DNA from: Desulfitobacterium hafniense DCB-2 | Lineage (GTDB): Bacteria; Bacillota; Desulfitobacteriia; Desulfitobacteriales; Desulfitobacteriaceae | DNA length: 64,000 bases | Assembly: GCF_000021925.1 (NCBI RefSeq) | Contig: NC_011830.1 | Span: 62,001 to 126,000, forward strand | Reading direction: 5' to 3' | Shown: positions 41,891 through 50,080 of the stretch, in pieces | How positions within the stretch are numbered: the stretch's first letter is position 1 | How the letters are laid out: every line of letters starts with the position of its first letter | The notes under the pieces: model-generated | What the model saw: the letters and a program-made list of their open reading frames with translations, nothing else | What the model was told of the DNA's origin: nothing | The model's database searches: none | Translations under genes and position numbers: made by a program

Positions 41891-42166
41891 TTAAGTCAAT
41901 CTTGAAAAATGTTCTACTGCTTTAGCAAAATCATTAATTGTTTTATCCGCATCTCCATGCTCGATGCCTTCCCGAACGCAGTGATTTAAATGTCCTTCTA
42001 AAACGACTTGGCCAACTTTATGCAAAGCCTTTTTAGCTGCATTAATCTGAATTAGAATATCCTCACAAGGGATATCCTCTTCCAGCATTTTATCAATGGC
42101 TTTGATCTGTCCTATAACCTTGTTCAATCGTCTATGCAGATTATCAAAATCCATACACTGTCGCAT
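41891..42166 (-). CDS. csoR: CsoR-type metal-sensing repressor
   Basis: 91 residues, the DUF156 all-helical family. The Cu(I) ligand set C-H-C is present: Cys in EDIPCEDIL, then His and Cys in GHLNHC (His with Cys four residues later). Apo-CsoR binds its operator and releases on Cu(I). AAAGGAGG lies before ATG 42166. A CsoR-like palindrome is directly upstream, and the same sequence occurs twice at the P-type ATPase 6 kb away, so the two probably form one split regulon. Confidence 0.87.
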   Translation of the reverse strand: MRQCMDFDNLHRRLNKVIGQIKAIDKMLEEDIPCEDILIQINAAKKALHKVGQVVLEGHLNHCVREGIEHGDADKTINDFAKAVEHFSRLT

Positions 42167-42180
42167 AATAGCGCCTCCTT

Positions 42181-42198
42181 TATACCCGTAGGGGTATA
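42181..42198. promoter_or_regulatory. CsoR-like operator of csoR
   Basis: TATACCCGTAGGGGTATA directly upstream of the csoR ribosome site, an inverted repeat nearly identical to 35703-35720 and 35741-35754. Confidence 0.7.
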
Positions 42199-42454
42199 AT
42201 TATAATTTTACCCTGCATTGGAGCCATAGTCAACAAGGTTGTGACTCGTACCACGATACCCGGAAGTTCGTAGCAATGGATTGAATTTCCGGGACCATCA
42301 GCTTCAACTTTATCCTGCCAGTGGCTCAGCAGGATAAGGTAAGTCGGAGTGAAAAAGGGCATTTCCTATGATATGATGATAGAAAGCGTTGTTTTAGGAG
42401 AAAAGGATAGAGCTAAAGAATAAAATAGAGAATAGAAAAGGAGCGGTATCGACG

Positions 42455-43465
42455 ATGAGAAAAGAAGCCGGCCTGGAACTGTGGCGTAAATTACATGAGG
42501 TGACCCGGTTGATAGGCTCCTTGCAGCCGTGGGACTATCTTTGGGATATGGACATGATCACGCTGGAGCTCCCCGAATACGAGCAGCCCTTCTTTGTCAG
42601 CGTGATGGGCCGTAACGGTGAGTGTTATGCCATCACTGTAATGGAAGGGCCGGAAGCTCTCAGGGGATTTTACCGGCTGGCGGAAAACCGGGAAATCCCG
42701 CCCGGACAACTGATTCGTTACCAGAACAATCTGACCTGCTACTTCGGCGACAGGGACGAATTAAGCAAAGCTGAACGGGAGCGTATCAAAGCCTTGGGCT
42801 TAAAATTTCGAGGCAGAAATCAATGGATTTTCTTTCGGGCCTTTGAGCGGGGATACGCGCCCCATACCTTAGGTGAGGATCAGGTTCTGAAATTGACACG
42901 GGTATTCCAGGAGCTTTTTATGGCTCTGAGGGCTTTTTTGGAACACGGAATTGCCGTAGACTTCGAAAAAGGGCAGACCCTTTACCGTTGTTTCGATCCG
43001 GAGCAGAAGTTATGGCTTACCTCAGCGATGCCGCGCTTTATGCCTTCTCCCCAATATTTGGTGCCTGTGCTGGAAGATGAAGTTATGGCCGCCAGGCTGA
43101 AGCGGCAAAAGAAGGTGAAGGAGAAACTGGAGATCGACACTCTATTCCTGGACACCTTTATCGATGAGTCAAAATCCGGCAGGCCCACAATCCCTATCCT
43201 GCTTATACTGGCCAGCCGCAGCAGTGGAATGATCCTTGACCAGGAATTCTTGGACCCCGGCGATGATGAGGTTGCCGCAGTTTTGGGTCAGGTCATCGAT
43301 TATATTGAAGACTCCGGCCGGCCACAAAAAATATTCGTACGGGATGAGGAAATGGCACATCTTCTCTCAGACCTGTGCCGGAAAGTAGATATTCCTATCG
43401 CCATCGAGGGCAGCCTCCAGGTCATCGACGACTTTGCCGAAAGTTTTGAACTGCTCTCGTTTTAA
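42455..43465 (+). CDS. Unknown protein, DUF7309/DUF6930-like
   Basis: 336 residues, cytosolic. The N-terminal half (LELWRKLHEVTRLIGSLQPWDYLWDMDMITLELPE, VSVMGRNGECYAITVMEGPEALRGF) resembles the family I know as DUF7309. The C-terminal part ending GRPQKIFVRDEEMAHLLSDLCRKVDI resembles DUF6930. Both names are from memory and no function is established. ATG 42455 follows AAAAGGAGCGG. It stands alone between csoR (divergent) and the AAA/DUF4276 pair. Confidence 0.6.
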   Translation: MRKEAGLELWRKLHEVTRLIGSLQPWDYLWDMDMITLELPEYEQPFFVSVMGRNGECYAITVMEGPEALRGFYRLAENREIPPGQLIRYQNNLTCYFGDRDELSKAERERIKALGLKFRGRNQWIFFRAFERGYAPHTLGEDQVLKLTRVFQELFMALRAFLEHGIAVDFEKGQTLYRCFDPEQKLWLTSAMPRFMPSPQYLVPVLEDEVMAARLKRQKKVKEKLEIDTLFLDTFIDESKSGRPTIPILLILASRSSGMILDQEFLDPGDDEVAAVLGQVIDYIEDSGRPQKIFVRDEEMAHLLSDLCRKVDIPIAIEGSLQVIDDFAESFELLSF

Positions 43466-43623
43466 GCCATCAAGCAGAGGCGTTGCCCATTGAGTGGATA
43501 AAAGTTTAATGATCCCCTTGTTTGCGTTGCCAAAGATATCCATATAATATAAAATATAATCAAACATACATTCGAGATGTGAAATAACCCGTTAGCTTGA
43601 AGGTGAATTTAAGTGGGAGGGCT

Positions 43624-44814
43624 ATGATGAAAGATAAGTCTAATTCGCCATTAATTAAAGAATTGAAACTCGCCAATCTGTTATCCTTTGGCAGTGAAAC
43701 GACTGATATTCAATTAAACAGTTTAAATGTGGTGGTTGGACCAAATGGGTCAGGCAAATCTAATTTGATTGATGCCATTAGTCTTCTTCAGGCTTCACCA
43801 TCAGATTTGGCTGTTCCGATTCGCAAGGGAGGAGGTATTCGCGACTGGCTTTGGCGAGGCATGGAACTTCCGACGGCCTCTATGGAAGTGATAACACCGT
43901 CTGCCCCTCATGGTAATAAAGATTTACGGTATTACTTAGCTTTTACGGCTTTAAAGCAACGTTTTGAACTTATCGATGAATGTCTGGAGACAAAAGAGCC
44001 ATATACAAATCACTCGGAACCTTATTTCTATTATCGTTATCAAAATGGTAATCCAGTTATCAATAATATTAAGGATCAAAAAAGAATGCTGAAGCGCGAA
44101 GACATTGATCCTGAACAATCTATTCTTTCTCAGCGCAAAGATCCTGATCAATATCCGGAAATAACCTGGCTTGGTAAGCAATTTGCAGCTATCAGAATCT
44201 ATCGGGAATGGAATTTTGGCCGCAAAGCATTACTGAGGCAACCCCAAGGTGCAGACGCTCCTAATGATTACTTAGCGGAAGATTGTTCAAATCTAGGCCT
44301 CGTCCTTAATAAACTGCGGACTAACTATAAGGTTAAGAAGAAAGTTTTAGATCTATTATCTCAGTTTTATGAAGGCATTGATGATTTTGATGTTATTGTT
44401 GAAGGCGGGACGGTTCAGCTCTTCTTACAGGAAGGGGAATTTATGATTCCAGCCACTCGTCTTTCTGATGGAACGCTTCGGTTTCTTTGCCTTTTAGCAA
44501 TCTTATGCAATCCTGACCCACCGCCTCTGATATGCATAGAGGAGCCGGAATTAGGAATACATTCAGATATCATTCCGGTAATTGGACAGTTATTAAAGGA
44601 CGCCTCCAAAATGACTCAGTTGATTGTAACGACTCATTCTGAAATTCTTGTTGATGAGCTGACTGATATGCCTGAGGCCGTTTTGGTTTGTGAAAAGCAT
44701 GAAGGTATGACGCGATTTCGTCGTTTAGAGAAAGATTTACTTAAAGACTGGCTTGAGCGGTATTCACTCGGTGAACTTTGGCGCAAAGGTGAAATTGGAG
44801 GAACCCGATGGTAA
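43624..44814 (+). CDS. AAA family ATPase (AAA_21/OLD-like), partner of a DUF4276 protein
   Basis: 396 residues. The N-terminal Walker A is VVGPNGSGKSNLIDAISLL; the C-terminal ABC-type signature and Walker B region is ATRLSDGTLRFLCLLAIL...PPLICIEEPELGIHSDIIPVIGQLL, followed by LIVTTHSEIL. This is the RecF/SMC-like overcoming-lysogenisation (OLD) group without its own TOPRIM. Two ATGs (43624, 43627) follow GGGAGG; the second is better spaced. The stop overlaps the next gene by 7 bases. Such ATPase + TOPRIM-like pairs (AbiL-like, PtuAB-like) are associated with phage defence. The gene has lower GC than its neighbours, consistent with transfer. Confidence 0.78.
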   Translation: MMKDKSNSPLIKELKLANLLSFGSETTDIQLNSLNVVVGPNGSGKSNLIDAISLLQASPSDLAVPIRKGGGIRDWLWRGMELPTASMEVITPSAPHGNKDLRYYLAFTALKQRFELIDECLETKEPYTNHSEPYFYYRYQNGNPVINNIKDQKRMLKREDIDPEQSILSQRKDPDQYPEITWLGKQFAAIRIYREWNFGRKALLRQPQGADAPNDYLAEDCSNLGLVLNKLRTNYKVKKKVLDLLSQFYEGIDDFDVIVEGGTVQLFLQEGEFMIPATRLSDGTLRFLCLLAILCNPDPPPLICIEEPELGIHSDIIPVIGQLLKDASKMTQLIVTTHSEILVDELTDMPEAVLVCEKHEGMTRFRRLEKDLLKDWLERYSLGELWRKGEIGGTRW

Positions 44815-45437
44815 GAAGTATAAGGAATACGGTCAAGATATATATAGAAGGCGGAGGGGAGCAAGAACATCTCAAAAGAGAATGCCGTAAAGCTTTTAGT
44901 AGCTTTTTCGACAAAATAGGATTCCGAGGGCGGATGCCGAGGGTTGTTGCGTGCGGTTCACGAAATGAGGCTTTTCGTGATTATTGTTTTTCTTTAAAAA
45001 CTTCTCAGAGCACGGGAGAACTAGCCTTTTTGCTTGTTGATAGCGAGGGACCTGTTGACGCAGCTTTTTGCAATAGGCCTGGACAATACTTAAGGACCCA
45101 TGAGAGTTGGAATATGCCCCGAAATGCTCAGGATGAGCAGATCCATCTAATGATTCAATGCATGGAAAGTTGGTTTTTAGCCGATATTGATGCTCTCCGA
45201 GAATTTTTTGGTAATGGATTTAGAGAAGGAAGCTTACCAAGGGGATCTAACATCGAGGATATCAGTAAAACTGATATATTAGATGGCCTAAAGAATGCCA
45301 GCGGAAGCAGTTATAAGGGTAAGTACGGAAAAGCTGCTCATTCATTTAAACTATTGGAGAAAGTCGATCCCCAAAAAGTTAAGATCGCTTTTCCCTCTGT
45401 TAATAGGTTACATGAAGAATTAGATAAAGTATTGTAA
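44808..45437 (+). CDS. DUF4276 family protein (TOPRIM-like, predicted nuclease/effector)
   Basis: 209 residues. VKIYIEGGGEQEHLKRECRKAF at the N-terminus (the E-G-G-G-E motif replaces the TOPRIM E-G), FLLVDSEGPVDA in the middle (D-x-E) and IQCMESWFLADIDALREFFG later are DUF4276 features. I infer a metal-dependent nuclease or abortive-infection effector activated by the coupled ATPase. ATG 44808 overlaps the ATPase stop, so the two are made together, and a terminator follows. Confidence 0.75.
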   Translation: MVRSIRNTVKIYIEGGGEQEHLKRECRKAFSSFFDKIGFRGRMPRVVACGSRNEAFRDYCFSLKTSQSTGELAFLLVDSEGPVDAAFCNRPGQYLRTHESWNMPRNAQDEQIHLMIQCMESWFLADIDALREFFGNGFREGSLPRGSNIEDISKTDILDGLKNASGSSYKGKYGKAAHSFKLLEKVDPQKVKIAFPSVNRLHEELDKVL

Positions 45438-45491
45438 ATCTTTTTGAAATACGGAACGATAGTGTTGCTTGAAATGAAGATAGAGATAATA

Positions 45492-45535
45492 AAAGTGCGT
45501 TTCCGTAGCTCAGGAAACGCACTTTATCATTTTTG
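45492..45535 (+). terminator. Terminator of the AAA/DUF4276 pair
   Basis: A perfect 13-bp stem, AAAGTGCGTTTCC (45492-45504) with GGAAACGCACTTT (45513-45525), then ATCATTTTT. Confidence 0.9.
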
Positions 45536-45626
45536 GTATGGTGAAGCATAAGTGAGAAGGATTTCAGCAAGTGAGCGCTAATTAATGGTTAGAGTTTTAA
45601 TAATAGTATGACAATCGGAAGGGGGA

Positions 45627-48542
45627 ATGAGGTTGAGGAACATAAGGCCAAAAGCTACTGAGGCACTTCTTCAACGCCCCCGTTTGCTGGATAAGATTGC
45701 CCTCCCCGGCACTCAGCTTACTTACATACATGCCGATGCGGGCTATGGTAAGACGACCCTTTTGCTGCAATATGCCAAAGGGCGTGACGATGTCGTCTGG
45801 ATGGCCCTTGATGGTAAGGATCGGGAGCCGATCTTCTTTTTGCAGCATTTGGAATCCTCCCTAAAAGAGAAGCTGATACAGTTTGAATTTCATGCCACAG
45901 ACTATATTCCTTTCGCGGGGAGCGATACTTTTGCTGCGGTTGTTCTTTCTGCGTTGCTGAAGGCGATTGGCAGCAGCGTGCTGACCATTATTTTCGATGA
46001 TGTTCATGTTATTACCCATCATCAGTTGACAGATCTGCTCACAGAATGGGTAAAGAGCAGTCCCCCTAATCTTACCTTGATTATGGCCAGCCGCCATGAA
46101 TTGTGGAGCAGCCTTTTTCGCTTAAAGATAGCCGGTGAGGTTGTGGAGCTGACTAAAAAGGATCTGTGCTTCAACCAGGAGGAAGCGGAAAGGCTATGGG
46201 GTTTTTTTGATGAGGCGGCCTATTCCGCCACTGAGGGATGGACCTTAGCCATCCAATCCTACCGTTTGGCTGCAGAGGGGAACAAAGAGTTCTCTCTGGC
46301 CAGGCTTGATGCCGATCGTGATGTCAGCCGTTATCTATTTAATGAGATATTCATGGGAATCACAGAGGAAACCCGGGATTTCCTGAAAGCTACTTCCCGG
46401 CTTCCGGAGCTGGAAGTTCAAGGGTGCAACTATTTGCTGAATATCAAACATTCACAAAAGATCCTCGAAGAACTGATGCATCGGAATCTCTTCATTTTGC
46501 GAACTTCAACGACCTCCTATCGCTACCACACCTTATTCCGCAATTTTTTACAACAAAATGATGAGGGCAGAGGATGGGAGATCCTGCATAAAGCTAAGGA
46601 CAGCTGCTATGGGAGCGGAGATTATGGGCGGGCTGCTGAATACGCCCTTCTGGTAGAAGATGAGAAAATAGTTCACGCCTGCCTCAGTGCTATGGCCGGG
46701 GAATTCTTCACTAAGGGGAGCAGCAGAAACCTGAAAAGATATTTCGATTTTCTCGAGGCTCGCCACGTTGAACTGACGCCAAGGGTTCAACTGGTCAAAG
46801 GAATTTACCTTTCTGATGGCGGTGATTTTTACCAAGCAGAAAAATATTTGAAGGTTGTTATGCCCCAGTTAAAAAGTGATGAGCAGGATCTCTATATACT
46901 GGCCATGACCCATTTGGCAAGAGTGAAGCGCAACCGGGCTTCCTTCCCTGAAAGCACTGCCTGTTTGGATAGCCTGCTCCCTCTGCTGGAAGGCGCACCC
47001 ATGGCAGCTTGGTATGGTGTGGTCATTGAAAAGATTCACAACCTGACCCTCACCTCCCAACTGACCGAAGCCTTGGCTTTAACGATAGCTATGATGAATA
47101 AATGCTTAGTGAATGGCGATTTAAGAATTAAGGGCTGGTTTGAGCGCTATCTCACGGTGGTTTATTTTTACAAAGGAGATTATAAAAACTGCTTGCAGGC
47201 TTATGAAAAATCCCTGGCTATTCCACAGGAAGAGCAGGATCAGCTGATGCGCCACGGTGTGGGGGTTTATGCGGCTAAGGCTTATCAGATTGCCGGGCAG
47301 GAAGACAAGGCTCGCCCCTTGCTGGATGCGGAGCTTTACCGGATGCGCCAATTGGGGCTTCATGAGGAATTCAGCATCAATTATCTGTTGTATGCCGAAA
47401 CCCTTAATACTGCAGAGCAATTAAAATATTACCTGGGAAAAGCCGCTGATTTTTCAGCCGCCGACCGCTATCTGAATATGGCAGAGGACTATGCTCTATT
47501 GAACCGCAGCACCCGGGAGCACTGGCTATTTGTGAAGATATGGAAGGATTGTGCGGAAATCTTTAAACAGCCGGAGAAAGCTGAGGAAATTACGGCAGGG
47601 ATACTGACGCTTATTCAAGATACCACACCCTTTTTTCAGACTGTGGCCTATGGACGGATGGCGAATGCCCTGCAGGTGCATCAAAAGAATAGGGAGCAAT
47701 CTATAGAATACTACCGGAAATCCATCGCCATTGGGGAGGAAATCGGCTGCTATGCTTACGCGACCCTTGCGTATGGCAAGCTGGCATCCATCTATTTGGA
47801 AGAAGGTGACGAAGAGCAGGCCCGGAGCTATACCCAGCGCTTTCTGGAACTTTCCTGCCAATATGACCACCGCTACTATATTCGTTTTAAGCCGCTTTTT
47901 GCAGATGTCTTGAAGCAAGCGGCCGAGGCAGGCATTATGCCTGACTATACCCGTGAGCTGCTCGACTATGGAGGATATGCCAGTGTCAGGGTTTATATCA
48001 ACACCCTGGGGACCTTTTACATAGCCCCTGCCCATGAGCGGAAGAGCCCGATTAAGATACGCACCCAGAAAGCCCGTGAGCTTTTGGCTTATCTATTGGA
48101 GCATCGTGAAGGAGTGAGTAAAGAACGCATTTTCGATGACTTGTGGTGGGACAGCGAGGCGAATGTCACCAGTTTATTTCATACCCGCCGGGGTGAGATC
48201 AAGCGGGCTTTTGAGAGTGCAGGGGCCGGTAACCCGATCTTGTATGAGCGGGGTGTGTACCGTTTGGAGATGGCTGAGATTAGTTGTGATCTCGATGCCC
48301 TCCGGCAGGCGGCGGCTGGCTTTGCGCGGCAGCCAAGCTTTATCAACGCCCAAAAGGTTGTGGAACACTACACCGGCCGCTATCTGGGTGACTTAGAGGC
48401 ACTATGGGCGGAAAGCACGAGGCTCCGTCTTGAGGAACTCTTTCTTAGTGCAGCGGTGGTCCTTCAGGAGGGCTATGCCGAATCAGGAGATAAGTCAAAG
48501 GCCAGGGAATTGACACGGCGGTGTGCGCAGATGGGACATTAG
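45627..48542 (+). CDS. Large STAND/SARP-type transcriptional activator (MalT-like ATPase with C-terminal BTAD)
   Basis: 971 residues. The N-terminal nucleotide-binding module has a P-loop A-D-A-G-Y-G-K42-T-T and a Walker B-like IIFDDVHVI. Residues about 330-780 are TPR-like helical repeats. The C-terminal 190 residues form a winged helix (VRVYINTLGTFYIAP...IRTQKARELLAYLLEHREGVSKERIFDDLWWD) and a bacterial transcriptional activation domain (CDLDALRQAAAGFA...YLGDLEALWAESTRLRLEELF). This is a SARP-like DNA-binding end on a MalT-like signalling ATPase. It precedes the sigma factor and RiPP genes, so it is the likely cluster activator. ATG 45627 has GGAAGGGGG upstream. Confidence 0.8.
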   Translation: MRLRNIRPKATEALLQRPRLLDKIALPGTQLTYIHADAGYGKTTLLLQYAKGRDDVVWMALDGKDREPIFFLQHLESSLKEKLIQFEFHATDYIPFAGSDTFAAVVLSALLKAIGSSVLTIIFDDVHVITHHQLTDLLTEWVKSSPPNLTLIMASRHELWSSLFRLKIAGEVVELTKKDLCFNQEEAERLWGFFDEAAYSATEGWTLAIQSYRLAAEGNKEFSLARLDADRDVSRYLFNEIFMGITEETRDFLKATSRLPELEVQGCNYLLNIKHSQKILEELMHRNLFILRTSTTSYRYHTLFRNFLQQNDEGRGWEILHKAKDSCYGSGDYGRAAEYALLVEDEKIVHACLSAMAGEFFTKGSSRNLKRYFDFLEARHVELTPRVQLVKGIYLSDGGDFYQAEKYLKVVMPQLKSDEQDLYILAMTHLARVKRNRASFPESTACLDSLLPLLEGAPMAAWYGVVIEKIHNLTLTSQLTEALALTIAMMNKCLVNGDLRIKGWFERYLTVVYFYKGDYKNCLQAYEKSLAIPQEEQDQLMRHGVGVYAAKAYQIAGQEDKARPLLDAELYRMRQLGLHEEFSINYLLYAETLNTAEQLKYYLGKAADFSAADRYLNMAEDYALLNRSTREHWLFVKIWKDCAEIFKQPEKAEEITAGILTLIQDTTPFFQTVAYGRMANALQVHQKNREQSIEYYRKSIAIGEEIGCYAYATLAYGKLASIYLEEGDEEQARSYTQRFLELSCQYDHRYYIRFKPLFADVLKQAAEAGIMPDYTRELLDYGGYASVRVYINTLGTFYIAPAHERKSPIKIRTQKARELLAYLLEHREGVSKERIFDDLWWDSEANVTSLFHTRRGEIKRAFESAGAGNPILYERGVYRLEMAEISCDLDALRQAAAGFARQPSFINAQKVVEHYTGRYLGDLEALWAESTRLRLEELFLSAAVVLQEGYAESGDKSKARELTRRCAQMGH

Positions 48543-48556
48543 AAGTGTGACCCGAA

Positions 48557-48590
48557 GAGGAAGACCAAAGATTTGGTTTTCCTCCTTTTT
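48557..48590 (+). terminator. Terminator of the SARP-type regulator gene
   Basis: Stem GAGGAA-ACCAAA with TTTGGT-TTCCTC (48557-48584, one symmetric mismatch), a 2-base loop, then TTTTT. Confidence 0.85.
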
Positions 48591-48680
48591 ATGTCCCAGC
48601 CTGACAACGCTTTTTCCACTAAAGAAAAGCAAAAGATATGGTGGCACTTTTGGTGGTAGTCAGGTTTTTATAATCGGGCT

Positions 48681-49283
48681 ATGAACAAAAGTATCCTGGC
48701 AAAGGGGGGAGCGACCATAGTCACTCAAGTGGAAAAAAGAGAGTTGATTGGACTTGCTCAAAAGGATGAGACATCCTTTACGGAACTATACAATGTTTAC
48801 TTTCCCCGGATTAATAATTATGTGCATTATCGGGTGGCAGATTATCATGATGCCGAAGATCTGGTCAGCCAAATCCTTGAGAAAGTGTTTACCAAAAGTC
48901 ACTCTTACCAAGAGAACAAAGCTCCTTTTTCTGTCTGGCTTTTTCGCATTGCTCGTAACACCATTACCGATTACTATCGCAGCCGCAAGGGAGTACATAA
49001 TATTTCCCTTGATGGCTATACAAGAGATATCGTGGCCCGTGAGCCGGAACCGGTAGAAATTGTGGAATTAAATGAGCTCCAGCACCATCTCCTCAAGGCC
49101 ATTGCTTCTTTAAGCCAACGTGAGCAGGAGATCATTGCGTTAAAGTTCTGGAGTGATTTAAGCAATCGTGAGATCGCCAAGCTTGTTGGCATCAGCGAAA
49201 GCAATACAGGTGTCATCCTCTTCCGGGCCATGCGGCAGCTGCGCCTAATCCTGGCAAGCCAAGGGATGTGTATCTATGAATGA
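48681..49283 (+). CDS. ECF-like sigma-70 family RNA polymerase sigma factor
   Basis: 200 residues. Region 2 (FTELYNVYFPRINNYVHYRVADYHDAEDLVSQILEKVF...FSVWLFRIARNTITDYYR) and region 4 (LSQREQEIIALKFWSDLSNREIAKLVGISESNTGVILFRAMRQLR) with a short linker place it in the ECF class. The start is doubtful: ATG 48681 is only 7 bases after a TATAAT (48669-48674). A strong AAAGGGGGGAG (48701-48711) precedes an in-frame ATA (48717), and GTG 48729 begins close to region 2. It overlaps the next gene by 8 bases and may direct transcription of the RiPP cluster. Confidence 0.8.
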   Translation: MNKSILAKGGATIVTQVEKRELIGLAQKDETSFTELYNVYFPRINNYVHYRVADYHDAEDLVSQILEKVFTKSHSYQENKAPFSVWLFRIARNTITDYYRSRKGVHNISLDGYTRDIVAREPEPVEIVELNELQHHLLKAIASLSQREQEIIALKFWSDLSNREIAKLVGISESNTGVILFRAMRQLRLILASQGMCIYE

Positions 49284-49650
49284 AAAACAACAGGCAGAGA
49301 TTTATTTGACTTATCTGGAGCGGCTGATTGCCGGAGAAAAAGACCTGGGTGTGGTGGAGGAGCCTGAGATCAGAAAGCTTTTATTCTTAGCCGAAACTAT
49401 ACTGACCCATGATTTAAGCTCAAACAGCAAGCTGCGCGATAGCTTAAAAGAGAAGATCTTAGCTCAATTAGGCCAGGTCAATCCGGTTGGCTTAAGGGAA
49501 TTCAGTAGAGATGAAGAATTAGCTGAAGAGGATTTGGAGTATGTTGCAGCAGGTTTTTCTCAGCAGCTGGGGTGGCAGAAATGTCCCAGATGTGGTTCAA
49601 GGTTAGGAAATAGTACCGGGGATCGGGAATGTCCGAACTGTAAATTGTAA
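49276..49650 (+). CDS. Small zinc-ribbon protein with a leader-like motif, coupled to the sigma factor
   Basis: 124 residues, not a named family to me. Residues 1-70 are helical. Then comes DEELAEEDLEYVAAG (about 81-95), strikingly like the double-glycine end of Nif11-type leaders (compare EEMSDSELDAVAGG in the next gene). The C-terminus is a four-cysteine ribbon, CPRCG...CPNCK. Its overlap with the sigma gene suggests an anti-sigma factor or co-regulator; alternatively it is a second exported or modified peptide of the RiPP cluster. The sequence does not decide. Confidence 0.55.
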   Translation: MNEKQQAEIYLTYLERLIAGEKDLGVVEEPEIRKLLFLAETILTHDLSSNSKLRDSLKEKILAQLGQVNPVGLREFSRDEELAEEDLEYVAAGFSQQLGWQKCPRCGSRLGNSTGDRECPNCKL

Positions 49651-49769
49651 TCGCTGAAGACGAAAAGTTATGTCATGATCAGTTGTAATACTATCCGGAG
49701 CAAAACGTATTAACCGTTGAAGAAGCTAATCTGTGTACAGGGTGCACAACTAATAGGAGGGAATGAAAA

Positions 49770-50012
49770 ATGAGTATCGAATCCGCAAAAGCTTTCATGG
49801 AGAAAATGAAAACCGATCAGGACTTTGCCAAGAAAGTTATGGCAGCCAAGGACGCGGAAGAGCGCCGGGCACTGGTCAAAGAGGAAGGCTTCGATTTTAG
49901 CGCTGCCGAATTAAAGGAGCTTGGCGAGGAAATGAGTGACAGTGAGTTGGATGCTGTTGCCGGGGGATCTTGCCTTGTGGACACTTGCGGCATGAAGGAA
50001 CTGATCTGGTAA
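49770..50012 (+). CDS. Nif11-type RiPP precursor peptide
   Basis: 80 residues. The leader (1-66) has the Nif11-like pattern (SAKAFMEKMKTDQDFAKKVMAAKDAEERRALVKEEGFDF) and ends at the double glycine AVAGG (65-66), the expected cut site for the C39 peptidase encoded nearby. The core is SCLVDTCGMKELIW, 14 residues with Cys68 and Cys73 and a C-terminal Trp. The cysteines could be crosslinked through thioethers by the adjacent radical SAM enzyme. AGGAGGG precedes the ATG. Despite the name, the Nif11 domain here does not imply nitrogen fixation. Confidence 0.87.
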   Translation: MSIESAKAFMEKMKTDQDFAKKVMAAKDAEERRALVKEEGFDFSAAELKELGEEMSDSELDAVAGGSCLVDTCGMKELIW

Positions 50013-50035
50013 CCTTCTGAAAATACCCAATTTAA

Positions 50036-50068
50036 AAAGGAAAGTCGTTCTCTGGACGACTTTCCTTT
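50036..50068. terminator. Bidirectional hairpin between the precursor and radical SAM genes
   Basis: A perfect 13-bp stem AAAGGAAAGTCGT (50036-50048) with ACGACTTTCCTTT (50056-50068) between the convergent genes. Confidence 0.8.
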
Positions 50069-50080
50069 CATGTATGATGT

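Noticed and set aside
49770..50012. Nitrogen-fixation gene (Nif11 name)
   Set aside because: The Nif11-like domain here ends in a double-glycine leader next to a radical SAM enzyme and C39 exporter; no nif gene is near.
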